A stretch of 64,000 bases of DNA. Origin: JAEUMY01 sp033764435 (lineage in GTDB: Bacteria > Pseudomonadota > Gammaproteobacteria > Burkholderiales > Usitatibacteraceae). Below, in pieces: positions 41,866-51,310 of this stretch. Made by a program: the position numbers and the translations under genes. Within the stretch, counting starts at the first letter, position 1. Each line of letters begins with the position of its first letter. The notes beneath the pieces were generated by a model. The model was not told the DNA's origin. It did not search any database and saw only the letters and a list, made by a program, of their open reading frames with translations. Location of the stretch: contig JANRIX010000059.1 of NCBI GenBank assembly GCA_033764435.1, positions 242,812 to 306,811 on the forward strand, written 5' to 3'.

Positions 41866-42384
41866 TCAGAAAGTGATCGTGGCGACGACGGTGTCACTGT
41901 AGGCACCCGCGCTCACGTCCTGGCTGGCCGGAATCTGGCCGCAGATGTTGTAGCTGCGTGCAGCGTTGCTGGGCGCTGCGGTCAGCACGAAGCCGGGGGC
42001 AATCGACGGGTAGGGTGTGGAAGCGCCAGCGCAACTTGCCGCTGGCGCGTTGGAGGCAGGTGTGAACACGTTGTAGCTCAGGAAGGCCGTGCCATCGGTC
42101 ATGCGACGCGATCCACCCGAGAAATTGTTGCCGTCACCCATCGCGACACTGGGCGCCGTGCCGCGGGTGCAACGGATGCTCAACGTCCCTTCAGCCGTTA
42201 CCGCCGTGGCGGAAATGGGATCGTAGCTGCCGAAGGCGATGGGGGTGGAGGTGACGCTGCAATTGGCAATGACATTGGTGGTCACGCCAACGTTGGTATT
42301 GGTGGTGGCTGCCATTGCATTGAGGCTGATGGACAGACCTGTTGCGGCCAGCATGGCGGGAAAGGTACGCAGAAGTTTGGACAT
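41866..42384 (-). CDS. spore coat U domain pilin, first gene of operon
   Basis: This is a 172-residue exported pilin; the start at 42384 (MSKLLRTFP) follows GAGAGG, and the signal peptide ends near residue 26 (NAMAATT). The SCPU pattern is CSVTSTPIAFGSYDPIS and it ends SYNICGQIPASQDVSAGAYSDTVVATITF. It is the operon's first gene and probably the main shaft subunit. It resembles the next pilin closely. The upstream region contains a CTAGGT inverted repeat that might be an operator. Confidence 0.88.
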   Translation of the reverse strand: MSKLLRTFPAMLAATGLSISLNAMAATTNTNVGVTTNVIANCSVTSTPIAFGSYDPISATAVTAEGTLSIRCTRGTAPSVAMGDGNNFSGGSRRMTDGTAFLSYNVFTPASNAPAASCAGASTPYPSIAPGFVLTAAPSNAARSYNICGQIPASQDVSAGAYSDTVVATITF

Positions 42385-42480
42385 CGTGATGACCTCTCGA
42401 AATGAAATGAATGGGTGTGAAGCTTGCGCCAAGCCATCAGGTTAAGTCCCCTGAGGCTTTGATTACGACGCCATTTTGCC

Positions 42481-42497
42481 CTAGGTAAAACACCTAG
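42481..42497. promoter_or_regulatory. CTAGGT-N5-ACCTAG inverted repeat, candidate operator
   Basis: A 6-bp dyad with a 5-base AAAAC spacer, about 97 bases upstream of the first pilin gene, in an AT-rich stretch. It could be a dimeric regulator site; no regulator gene is present in the window that could be linked to it. Confidence 0.35.
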
Positions 42498-42595
42498 CGA
42501 ATGAAAAAGTTCACAAAAATACAGTGAGTTGAAGGGTCTGGCCATGAATTGTTTGGATGCTGCTATCGATGACATCAATGGCCTTGGCAGGCCAG

Positions 42596-42607
42596 GCGAA
42601 TATTCGC
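42596..42607. repeat. GCGAATATTCGC palindrome copy 12
   Basis: A perfect 12-mer, intergenic, 130 bases upstream of gloA. Confidence 0.95.
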
Positions 42608-42737
42608 GGGTAGAATTTCCCCGATCCATCAAGGTCCGGCACGTACTTCGGGCGAGCTGAGCGGGTGGTTGAATCTCCTTTGCTGGGCTGCCCGGTTGCC
42701 GGCGCCCGCGTTCACTGTGTCCTGACGGAGTTGCCAG

Positions 42738-43157
42738 ATGAAATACCTGCACACGATGGTCCGCGTGAGCGACCTCGACGCCTCACTCGATTTCTACTGC
42801 AACAAGCTGGGGCTGGTGCTGCAGCGGCGCAACGACTATTCCAACGGGCGCTACACCCTGGCGTTTGTCGCGGCCCCCGGCGACGAATCTGCCGCCATCG
42901 AACTCACCCACAACTGGGATCCGGAAAACCTCGGCAGCGCGCGCAACTTCGGCCACATCGCCTACGCAGTGGATGACATCTACGCGACCTGCAAGCGGCT
43001 CATGGATGCGGGCGTCACCATCAATCGTCCGCCCCGCGATGGCCGCATGGCGTTCGTGCGTTCGCCGGACAACATCTCCATTGAACTGCTGCAGCGTGGC
43101 GGACCCTTGCCGCCGCAGGAGCCCTGGGCCTCCATGCCCAATACCGGCGTCTGGTAG
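42738..43157 (+). CDS. gloA: glyoxalase I (lactoylglutathione lyase)
   Basis: This is a 139-residue VOC-fold metalloenzyme that isomerises the methylglyoxal-glutathione hemithioacetal. The metal ligands match E. coli GloA: His5 (LHTMVRV), Glu55 (AAIELTHNW), His73 (FGHIAYAVDD) and Glu116 (SIELLQ). The length is standard. It acts in the cytoplasm with glutathione; the window also encodes glutathione-dependent formaldehyde oxidation. No ribosome-binding site stands out other than GGAGTTGCC before the ATG. Alternative: a different VOC protein, but the metal ligands favour GloA. Confidence 0.88.
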   Translation: MKYLHTMVRVSDLDASLDFYCNKLGLVLQRRNDYSNGRYTLAFVAAPGDESAAIELTHNWDPENLGSARNFGHIAYAVDDIYATCKRLMDAGVTINRPPRDGRMAFVRSPDNISIELLQRGGPLPPQEPWASMPNTGVW

Positions 43158-43295
43158 CACGGGCGGCAGCGCCAACCATTCGCGCCGACCAGAACCGGTT
43201 TCGCGCCTGCGCCGGGTAGGTTTGTCGCACGGTTCAGGACAGCGGCCCGGGCGCAACCGCAGTATCCGCCTCATGATTTCTGAACCGGAGCCCGC

Positions 43296-44825
43296 ATGAA
43301 CAACTCTTCCGCCTTTCCCCGTTTCTTCCATGCCGCGACGCAGGCTGCCGGCGGCGTCCAGCAGGTCACCCAGCTCGGATTGCAGTGGTCCTTTCGTTGG
43401 GGTATCCGGGCCCTTGCCCTGGCCATCGTCTGGGCTGTCATCAGTCCATCCGCCTTGGCCCAGCGAATCGTCACCACCCCGGCCGGCAAGGTGCTGGCCG
43501 GCGATCCGGTCGCGATCAAGCTGGAAGGCTTTGCGCCGGGTACTGACGTGACCATCAAGGCCGAGCGCCCGGTCGTGCCCTGGGGAGCACCGCCGGACAA
43601 GCGCGGCCTGTATCGCGCCGAGGCGACCTTCAAGGCTGATGCAGCCGGCGGTGTCGATCTCGCCACCGCGAAGCCGACCGCCGGCAGCTACAAGAAGCCG
43701 GACGTACGCGGGCTCTTCTGGTCGCAGGCGCCGGTCACCGGTGTTCAGTCTAATGACATCGCGGCGGACTGGAAGAGTTCGGTCGTCAAGTTTGCCGCCG
43801 TGGTGGATGGCAAGGTAGTCGCCGAGGCGTCGCTGGAATTGATGCCGGCGCTGCCGGACGTGAAGACCGACAAGGTTGAACAATTTCCCGGCGCCGTCTT
43901 CGCGAATATTCGCGATGGCAAGAAGCGGCCGGCCATCATCCTCCTGGGGGGTTCCGAAGGCGGCAGCATGGTGACCCGCGGCGCAGCGCCGCTGGCTTCG
44001 CATGGTTTCGCCGTGTTGGCGCTGCCCTATTATTCGCCGGCCCAATGGCCGTCGATGAAGGCGGAACTGCCCGAGCTGCCCTCCGCGTTTGCCGACATCC
44101 CCGTGGAGCGCCTCGATGAAGCGCGCGCATGGCTGCAAAAACGCGCCACCGAAGTGGGTGATGTCGATGCGTCGCGCATTGCCATTCACGGCACATCGAA
44201 GGGTGCCGAATATGCGTTGCTGGCTGGCGTGCATCTGGGCTGGCCGACAGCGATTGTCGCCATCGTGCCGACCGATGTGGTCTGGGAAGGCTGGGGCCAG
44301 GACAGCAAGGGACCCGTCCAGCCCGGCACGCGCTCATCCTTCGCCTACAAGGGCAAGCCGTTGCCCTTCGTGCCGTACAAGGACTTCCAACAGGAATTCA
44401 TGGGTTTCCAGACCGGCGAGCCGGTGAAGATCCGTCGTCCGCAAGACAACGGCCGTGCGGCGAATCCCGCCGCAGCCGCTGCAGCCCGCATTCCGGTCGA
44501 GAAGATCAAGGCGCCGGTGCTGGTGCTGGGCGGTCAGGACGATCAGGTCTGGTCGTCCGGGATGATGGCGCACAACATCGCGGAACGTCGTGCCGAAGCG
44601 AAGCTGGAAACAGTGACGCTCATCTACCCAGATGCCGGTCACTATCTCGGCACCCATGGCTACGGCCCGACCACGCAATACGATGCCGGCCCCAGCAAGA
44701 GCGGCGGTACACCGGAGGGCAATGCGCGGGCGCAGTCCGATTCGTGGCCGAAGACTATCGAGTTCCTCAAGCGGACGCTGGGGGGTGAAGCGGGGACTTC
44801 GAGCGGCATGCCGCGAGCCCGCTGA
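43296..44825 (+). CDS. exported BAAT/DLH-type alpha-beta hydrolase
   Basis: This is a 509-residue protein with an N-terminal signal or anchor (about 35-55). An N-terminal domain (about 57-165) resembles acyl-CoA thioesterase/BAAT N-domain repeats (GKVLAGDPVAIKLEGFAPGTDV). The hydrolase domain has HGTSKGAEYA (Ser301), the acid in GGQDDQVW (Asp415 or 416) and DAGHYLG (His449). Bile-acid-CoA:amino acid transferases and thioesterases share this layout; a bacterial periplasmic member probably hydrolyses an ester or thioester. Codons 203-206 (ANIR) come from a palindrome copy. Confidence 0.83.
   Translation: MNNSSAFPRFFHAATQAAGGVQQVTQLGLQWSFRWGIRALALAIVWAVISPSALAQRIVTTPAGKVLAGDPVAIKLEGFAPGTDVTIKAERPVVPWGAPPDKRGLYRAEATFKADAAGGVDLATAKPTAGSYKKPDVRGLFWSQAPVTGVQSNDIAADWKSSVVKFAAVVDGKVVAEASLELMPALPDVKTDKVEQFPGAVFANIRDGKKRPAIILLGGSEGGSMVTRGAAPLASHGFAVLALPYYSPAQWPSMKAELPELPSAFADIPVERLDEARAWLQKRATEVGDVDASRIAIHGTSKGAEYALLAGVHLGWPTAIVAIVPTDVVWEGWGQDSKGPVQPGTRSSFAYKGKPLPFVPYKDFQQEFMGFQTGEPVKIRRPQDNGRAANPAAAAAARIPVEKIKAPVLVLGGQDDQVWSSGMMAHNIAERRAEAKLETVTLIYPDAGHYLGTHGYGPTTQYDAGPSKSGGTPEGNARAQSDSWPKTIEFLKRTLGGEAGTSSGMPRAR
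43902..43913. repeat. GCGAATATTCGC palindrome copy 13
   Basis: A perfect 12-mer (16-bp palindrome with TCGCGAATATTCGCGA arms) inside the BAAT-type gene, reading Ala-Asn-Ile-Arg. Confidence 0.95.
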
Positions 44826-45137
44826 ACGACCGCGCGATGCAGCGCGCGGGCAGGTTGATGCTGCCGAAGGGACTGCGAATATTCGCAAGACGGCGTCGCG
44901 TCGTCCGTGGCGCAAGAAACAGGACAACATGCAATGCGGAACTGCCTGCATTCGCCCAGAAATCAGTGAGACGAAAGGTGTCGTTGCGGTCTGATCGCAA
45001 ATGTTTCGCCACGCATCAGCACTTCAGGGGTCGGCGATTCTCCCGCACGGCTGATTTTTCTCAGGCTGCCCTTCTCTGCGCCAGGCTGACCACGGCAAGC
45101 AGAGTTCGACTGGCGTTTCGCCAATCCAGACCGGCTG
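44826..45137. other. intergenic region with palindrome copy, no gene seen
   Basis: 312 bases between the BAAT-type gene and the leftward GtrA gene, GC lower than average. Only a palindrome copy at 44875 is recognisable; there is no terminator-like hairpin with T-run and no RNA gene that I can identify. Confidence 0.4.
44875..44886. repeat. GCGAATATTCGC palindrome copy 14
   Basis: A perfect 12-mer (14-mer with T/A), intergenic, 50 bases after the BAAT-type stop. The next copy is 5.9 kb away. Confidence 0.95.
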
Positions 45138-45542
45138 TCAGCGAAACACCCACAGACGATAGGCGACATAGTTCACGAATGTCATCAAGATCGTCGTCGT
45201 GATTTGGCCCCACCATACGCTCGTCCCTGCCTCGAGCAGGGCCGCCAGCAGCAGGGAGTTCAGCACACCTTGCGCGGCCAGGGCCAGCAGGAACTTCGGG
45301 ACCGTGACCTTCACCGACTCCGTCGGCTCAAAGACGTGATAGTAGGCGGTGAGGAAGCGGGTCAATGCGCCGGCGCCAAATCCAATCGTGCTGGCGACAA
45401 CCGGCGCGAAACCGCCTTTGAGCAGCAACGCCATCAATGCGTAGTGCACGGCGACAGCAAGAACGCCGGTTGCCACATGCAGCACAAATCGCTTTGCCCA
45501 ATCCCACAGCGCGGGACTGAGGCCGGATGTGCGTTCAGTCAT
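45138..45542 (-). CDS. GtrA-like membrane protein
   Basis: This is a 134-residue integral membrane protein with four hydrophobic segments, the GtrA/flippase-accessory layout (FVLHVATGVLAVAVHYALMALLL near the N-terminus and FVNYVAYRLWVFR at the C-terminus). GtrA-type proteins help move lipid-linked sugars across the inner membrane. It overlaps the glycosyltransferase gene by 8 bases, so the two are coupled. Both are GC-poorer than neighbours and carry no palindrome copy. Confidence 0.85.
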   Translation of the reverse strand: MTERTSGLSPALWDWAKRFVLHVATGVLAVAVHYALMALLLKGGFAPVVASTIGFGAGALTRFLTAYYHVFEPTESVKVTVPKFLLALAAQGVLNSLLLAALLEAGTSVWWGQITTTILMTFVNYVAYRLWVFR

Positions 45543-46299
45543 GCTTGAGCCTCCGTGCAGGCGTGCCGAGACTGTCGTCCAGGCGCAGACCCACTCGCCA
45601 CATCAGTCCCATGACGCTCACTCGGACCACACCGAGGCCATAGGCGACCGATCGACTGAAGTTGATTGAGCTCGCGTCATCGAAGTACTTGGTGGGTACG
45701 GTGATCTCGCCCAGTCGCCAGTCGTTGAGAATGATCTGTGCCAGCATCTCGTTGTCGAACACGAAGTCGTCCGAGCATGCCCGCCAGTCGAGTTTCTCCA
45801 GGAGCTCGCGCGAAAACGCGCGATAGCCGGTGTGGTACTCGGACAGCTTGGCGCCAAGGCACAGGTTCTCGAAAAAAGTCAGCGCGCGATTGGCGACATA
45901 CTTCCAAAGCGGCATGCCGCCGGCTCGCGCCTTGCCGCCGAGGATGCGCGAGCCGATCACCGCGTCGTAGACGCCCGACTCGATCATGGCTGCCATCGCA
46001 GTCACGAGGCGCGGCTCGTATTGATAGTCGGGATGGACCATGACGACGATGTCGGCATCCGTCTTCAGCGCTTCGGTGTAACAGGTTTTCTGGTTGCCGC
46101 CGTAGCCGCGGTTGGTTTCATGGACGCGGACGTCGATGCCGAGTGACCGGGCGACTGCGGCAGTGTCGTCACTGCTTGCATCGTCAACCAGCAGGCCGTA
46201 GTCCACGATGCCGTGAGGCAAGGCGCGCCAGGTCATCTCCAGCGTTCTCGCGGCGCGATAGGCCGGCATCACCACCATCACCTTCTTGCCGTTGATCAT
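45535..46299 (-). CDS. GT2 family glycosyltransferase (GtrB/dolichyl-phosphate-type)
   Basis: This is a 254-residue enzyme of the glycosyltransferase 2 family. The nucleotide-binding start is VMVVMPAYRAARTLEMTW, with DDASSDDTAAVA, then VHPDYQYEP as the likely metal-binding motif. Later motifs are GSRILGGKARAGGMP and YHTGYRAFSREL. It likely charges undecaprenyl phosphate with a sugar. The ATG at 46299 overlaps the stop of the preceding gene by 4 bases. GtrA follows with an 8-base overlap. A surface glycosylation unit is inferred. Confidence 0.85.
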   Translation of the reverse strand: MINGKKVMVVMPAYRAARTLEMTWRALPHGIVDYGLLVDDASSDDTAAVARSLGIDVRVHETNRGYGGNQKTCYTEALKTDADIVVMVHPDYQYEPRLVTAMAAMIESGVYDAVIGSRILGGKARAGGMPLWKYVANRALTFFENLCLGAKLSEYHTGYRAFSRELLEKLDWRACSDDFVFDNEMLAQIILNDWRLGEITVPTKYFDDASSINFSRSVAYGLGVVRVSVMGLMWRVGLRLDDSLGTPARRLKHD

Positions 46300-47945
46300 C
46301 GTGTCTGCACGCGCGTTTTCAAAGTTGAAAAATTCCACAGCATGAGGTGGGCGTCTTCGTAATCCGGCGTCCCGAAGTGCTGCCGAACCCAAGCCTCGCA
46401 ATGAGGAAGTCTTGGCAGCAGCTCGGCACGATCATGGGCCAGATAGTACGCGACATGCGTCACGCTCCTTCTCTCCATCTCTGCTATCGAATTGAGATGA
46501 ACGCCATTGCGCAGTTTGAAGTGACTGTTGGGAGGGACTTCGCCGTGGCGGGTCTGTTCGCAGCTTCCCCACAGGAAGGCCGGGATCACCCGTTGCCGGC
46601 TCCACGCTTCCCAGACAGGGCCGAATGGAGCGAATGTCGACCAATAGGTTGGTGCGACGGCGATCACTGCGCTTCCTGGCGGCAAGCTGCTCAACTGTTT
46701 CCAGTAGGGCGAGTTGGGCACTTCGGGCAGCTTGAGACGCAGCACATTCTGATCTCTGCGGTACTCGCCCGCGAAGTAGTAGTGATGGGTGTAGGAGTTC
46801 GGTCGGTTCAGCCAATCCGGTATCGGCGTCGTGGGGCTCCACAGCACAAGATATGCGATCAGCAGACTGACCTGGAGCGCAGCTCGCATCGCAGCGGGCG
46901 CAGTCGCAGGGACGAAGCGGTCAAACAAGGCGACTGCACCTGCCGCAACGGCAAGATGGAACAGTGGCAGTGCGGGCAGGAGGTAGCGGGCAAGCGCCAA
47001 CGAAACATGTGACCACCAGGGTTTGGAGACGACGATCGCGATCGCCGTGAGGGCGATGCCCCAAAGCAGCCAGCGAACCATCGGCCCCGCGCGCAACAGC
47101 GCCGGGGCGCCAAAGAGGGCAAGCGCGCTTCCGATCAGCACAGCGGTTTCGGAGCCGGAGCCCGCCCAGAAGTGGAGCAGGCCCCACCAGGTTTCCAGGT
47201 TGGGCTGATCCATGCCTGACTTGTTCGCGATGGCACCCGGGTCGCCCATCAACGGAGGCAGTACGGCCAGCGACATGGCCAACCCTGTCCAGCAGGTCAG
47301 CCGGATCAGGCCAGACCAGCGCAACGGCAACTCGCATCGCAGCCATCGGGCGATTGGCGTGGACGCGACGGTGCGTTCAATCCACATCACGACCAATGGA
47401 GCAATGAGCAGCGGGCCCGTGATGGCATGGGACCAGATGATCAGGCCACACAGGGCGGCATAGGCTGCGCCCCATCGACGATGCAATTCCTCACCGCGCA
47501 CCGCATGGACAAGACAGTAGAACGCGGCGTAGGAACCCAGCAGCGTGATCGCATATGTCCTCGCCATGCGCGAGTAGTCGATTAGCATCGGCGACAGCGC
47601 CAGCAACAGAGCGAAGAGCCAGAGCACCCGCCGCGAAAAATGGTGACGGAAAAACCATGGCAGCAGAGCGACCGTCAGGAGTCCGCAGAGAAGCATTGGA
47701 AAGCGCATGCGCAATTCGCTGACCCCGCCCATCAGGGAGAGCAGCTTGTAATACAGCACGACCGGAATTCCATAGTCGGCAAAGCCATACGTCAGCATGA
47801 CTTTGGACATCGGGTAGTAGGTGAGTTGGTGCACCGCGTGCCACTCGTCACCGTCCAGGATCTGGTATCGGAGTTGTTCAAGACGCAGCCAAGCCGCAAT
47901 CAGCATCACCAGCGCGAACAGGCACACCGTGGCCCAGGTGCGCAT
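46296..47945 (-). CDS. polytopic glycosyltransferase-like membrane protein (GT39/ArnT type)
   Basis: This is a 549-residue protein from the ATG at 47945; longer frames upstream exist, but lack a ribosome-binding site and run across a region of no similarity. Ten or more transmembrane segments occupy about residues 5-400, and a soluble C-terminal domain follows. An acidic pair in ILDGDEWHAVHQL just after the first membrane span is the hallmark of GT39/GT-C mannosyl- or arabinosyl-type transferases that use polyprenyl-phosphate sugars. It is coupled to the GT2 and GtrA genes. Sugar and acceptor are unknown. Confidence 0.78.
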   Translation of the reverse strand: MRTWATVCLFALVMLIAAWLRLEQLRYQILDGDEWHAVHQLTYYPMSKVMLTYGFADYGIPVVLYYKLLSLMGGVSELRMRFPMLLCGLLTVALLPWFFRHHFSRRVLWLFALLLALSPMLIDYSRMARTYAITLLGSYAAFYCLVHAVRGEELHRRWGAAYAALCGLIIWSHAITGPLLIAPLVVMWIERTVASTPIARWLRCELPLRWSGLIRLTCWTGLAMSLAVLPPLMGDPGAIANKSGMDQPNLETWWGLLHFWAGSGSETAVLIGSALALFGAPALLRAGPMVRWLLWGIALTAIAIVVSKPWWSHVSLALARYLLPALPLFHLAVAAGAVALFDRFVPATAPAAMRAALQVSLLIAYLVLWSPTTPIPDWLNRPNSYTHHYYFAGEYRRDQNVLRLKLPEVPNSPYWKQLSSLPPGSAVIAVAPTYWSTFAPFGPVWEAWSRQRVIPAFLWGSCEQTRHGEVPPNSHFKLRNGVHLNSIAEMERRSVTHVAYYLAHDRAELLPRLPHCEAWVRQHFGTPDYEDAHLMLWNFSTLKTRVQTR

Positions 47946-48150
47946 GTCGGATGTGAGCGGGTATCGAAGGCGGTTCAGGTAGGACACGCTATGCTGCGAT
48001 GATGATGAGCTGCCGACAATTGGCCGGCGCAAGATAGCTTTCGCACATTCGGAACGCAATAGGAAAGCCCGCTCGGGCGACAAAAATAGTGCGTTTGTCG
48101 CTGAAGCCCGACGCAAATTCTCCGCCGCGCGCACTGGATCTGCTCTGAAT

Positions 48151-48172
48151 GCTGCTGCCGATTGGCAGCAGC
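48151..48172. terminator. hairpin after rhlE, weak terminator candidate
   Basis: GCTGCTGCC and GGCAGCAGC form a 9-bp stem with a 4-base loop, 10 bases past the rhlE stop. No T-run follows on the minus strand. Confidence 0.4.
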
Positions 48173-48181
48173 GGCCGGTCG

Positions 48182-49711
<1,530 letters not shown>

Positions 49712-49873
49712 GGCCGGAAGTCCGTCTGGGGTGCCGTCGGCGGCCGCTGGAGAATATGCATGGCGGGCATTTTAGCGCAGGCAGGCCAATGGGACGGCTC
49801 CGTGGCGCCGGCGTGCAGAAATTTGTTCCACGCGGGTAACATAGTCGCATTCTCCGTTCACCCCAGGTGTCCC

Positions 49874-50209
49874 ATGTCCATCACCGTAGAGCAGCTGGCC
49901 GAACTCATGGCCGGCATCGTGCGCGCCCAGCAGGCCATCATCGATGCGGCGGAAAGCCAGGAGCCAGGCTTCAAGAACACCCATCTTTTGCCCAAGCTGA
50001 CCACGGCATCGAACCCGCGCCTGCCCACTGCGCGCCTGATCGATCTGCCAGCCCGGCTGCTGCTTCGTTCGCAGGGCCGCGTGCCCATGGACGCCGAGGC
50101 GATCGCACGGGATCTGCGCGTGGCGCTGGGTAACGCTGCGCCTGCGGCTTCTGCAGCACCTCCCACCAGCGCGGCCGAAGGCGAGGACCTGGACTTCTTC
50201 AAGTCCTGA
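49874..50209 (+). CDS. hypothetical protein
   Basis: This is a 111-residue protein (ATG at 49874) I do not recognise. N-terminal half: helical, VEQLAELMAGIVRAQQAIIDAAESQ. The middle is basic with Leu/Arg (RLPTARLIDLPARLLLRSQ), and the C-terminus is Ala/Ser-rich with an acidic end (GEDLDFFKS). A longer in-frame reading that runs back across rhlE is a shadow. GGTGTCCC is the only upstream match to a ribosome-binding site. Function unknown. Confidence 0.5.
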   Translation: MSITVEQLAELMAGIVRAQQAIIDAAESQEPGFKNTHLLPKLTTASNPRLPTARLIDLPARLLLRSQGRVPMDAEAIARDLRVALGNAAPAASAAPPTSAAEGEDLDFFKS

Positions 50210-50285
50210 AAGTTTGCGCGGTATCAATACGCTGTTGCAGGGCGGGCGCATGCTGGAACCTGTTTCGCGCCACGTGGAGGGTTCC

Positions 50286-50717
50286 ATGAAGCTTCAATTG
50301 CTTTTGCTGTCCGCACTGCTGGCGGTCGCGCAGACTGTCTTCGCCCAAGCCGAGCCCGGCCCCGAAGATTGTCCGCAGCCACGCTTCACGGAGTCCGCGC
50401 CCGCCGACTATCTCGCGCGGAAGAACCCGGCCACGCCAGATGGCACCGGCAAGCGGCTGTACGAGGGGGCGCCGGACGGTGTCTCCTGCGCGACCTGTCA
50501 CGGGGTGAAAGGGGATGGCCGCGGCGAACTGTCGAAGTTGTTCAGTCCGCCACCGCGCAACTTTGCCTGTGCGCGGACGGTGCGCGACGTGCCCGATGGT
50601 CAGCTCTTCTGGATCATCCGCTACGGCTCGCCGGGCACGTCGATGCCGGCCCATCCGCGCATGAAGGACACCGAAATCTGGCAGGTCGTGCATCACCTGC
50701 GGCAACTCGCACGTTGA
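50286..50717 (+). CDS. periplasmic c-type cytochrome
   Basis: This is a 143-residue protein with a signal peptide to about residue 20 (TVFAQAEPG). One haem attachment site SCATCH is present (Cys68, Cys71, His72), and Met120 in GTSMPAHP is the probable distal ligand. The organisation is that of cytochrome class I electron carriers. GGAGG precedes the ATG at 50286. Its stop overlaps the next gene's TTG start, so both are likely coupled. Confidence 0.87.
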   Translation: MKLQLLLLSALLAVAQTVFAQAEPGPEDCPQPRFTESAPADYLARKNPATPDGTGKRLYEGAPDGVSCATCHGVKGDGRGELSKLFSPPPRNFACARTVRDVPDGQLFWIIRYGSPGTSMPAHPRMKDTEIWQVVHHLRQLAR

Positions 50718-50983
50718 GCGATCTGGCGGACCTGCCCGGACTGGGCCCGAAGTCTGCGGCCATGCTCGCGGATGCGAATATTCGCACTGTGGCCACGTTG
50801 CGCAAACTTGGCGCCGTGCAGGCTTTCCTCGCAGTCAAACGCTGCGATCCGCGCGCGTCGCTCAATCTGCTCTGGGCCCTGGAGGGTGCCCTCACCGGAC
50901 GGCATTGGCAGGACGTTGCGCGTGAGGACCGCGCACGATTGCTCATGGCACTGGACGACGCGATGCGGTTCGAGGCCCGCTGA
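50714..50983 (+). CDS. stand-alone TfoX C-terminal (helix-hairpin-helix) protein
   Basis: This is an 89-residue protein starting at a TTG that overlaps the cytochrome stop (TTGA). It corresponds to the C-terminal domain of TfoX/Sxy: a helix-hairpin-helix LPGLGPKSAAML (about 6-17), TVATLRKLGAVQAFLAVKR and LNLLWALEGALTGRHW. The N-terminal TfoX domain is absent. TfoX regulates competence genes in gammaproteobacteria; lone C-terminal domains are of unknown function. Residues 21-24 (ANIR) are written by a palindrome copy. Confidence 0.72.
   Translation: MSDLADLPGLGPKSAAMLADANIRTVATLRKLGAVQAFLAVKRCDPRASLNLLWALEGALTGRHWQDVAREDRARLLMALDDAMRFEAR
50774..50785. repeat. GCGAATATTCGC palindrome copy 15
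   Basis: A perfect 12-mer (14-mer with T/A flanks) inside the TfoX-C gene, reading Ala-Asn-Ile-Arg after the helix-hairpin-helix. Confidence 0.95.
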
Positions 50984-51031
50984 ACGGACATCCGGCGCAT
51001 ACTGCGCTTCATTGCCACTTTGGAGTGCCGC

Positions 51032-51298
51032 ATGCGCGACGAGAAGATCAAGGTCAAGGTTACCGAGTCAGGGCAGGTGCTGGAAGTCGTCATTCTCAGC
51101 AAACGCCCGGAAGTGATCGAGGTGGTGCTGGGGCAGGGCATTCACAATGTCCGCGCCGAATTGCATCCCAATCGTGCCGGCTCCGCCTATGCGGGCAAGG
51201 TGATGGGCCGCGAAATCGTCTATGAGCGCAGCCAGGCCGACGTGAAGGCCGAGATCGAGAAGCTGAATCCGGATCTCAGGAAGCCGGTGCGGCGCTGA
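51032..51298 (+). CDS. hypothetical small protein
   Basis: This is an 88-residue protein (ATG at 51032, GGAG six bases upstream). It is rich in Val, Glu, Lys and Arg (EKIKVKVTESGQVLEVVILS) with beta-strand periodicity, and ends PDLRKPVRR. No signal peptide or membrane span. Not recognised. It ends 12 bases from the leftward fghA gene, leaving no room for a terminator between them. Confidence 0.6.
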   Translation: MRDEKIKVKVTESGQVLEVVILSKRPEVIEVVLGQGIHNVRAELHPNRAGSAYAGKVMGREIVYERSQADVKAEIEKLNPDLRKPVRR

Positions 51299-51310
51299 TT
51301 CCGGACGCGG

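Larger units (their letters stand above)
42385..42737. other. divergent regulatory region of the pilus operon and gloA
   Basis: 353 bases between leftward pilus genes and rightward gloA. The left half is A/T-rich, with an inverted repeat CTAGGT...ACCTAG (42481-42497). The right half holds a palindrome copy. No gene is seen. Confidence 0.5.

Noticed and set aside
42783..44234. A 483-codon minus-strand open frame
   Set aside because: It is antisense to gloA and the BAAT-type gene, which both have clear active-site motifs.
48151..48172. Hairpin after rhlE as a definite intrinsic terminator
   Set aside because: The stem is good but no T-run follows on the minus strand, so it is listed only as a weak candidate.
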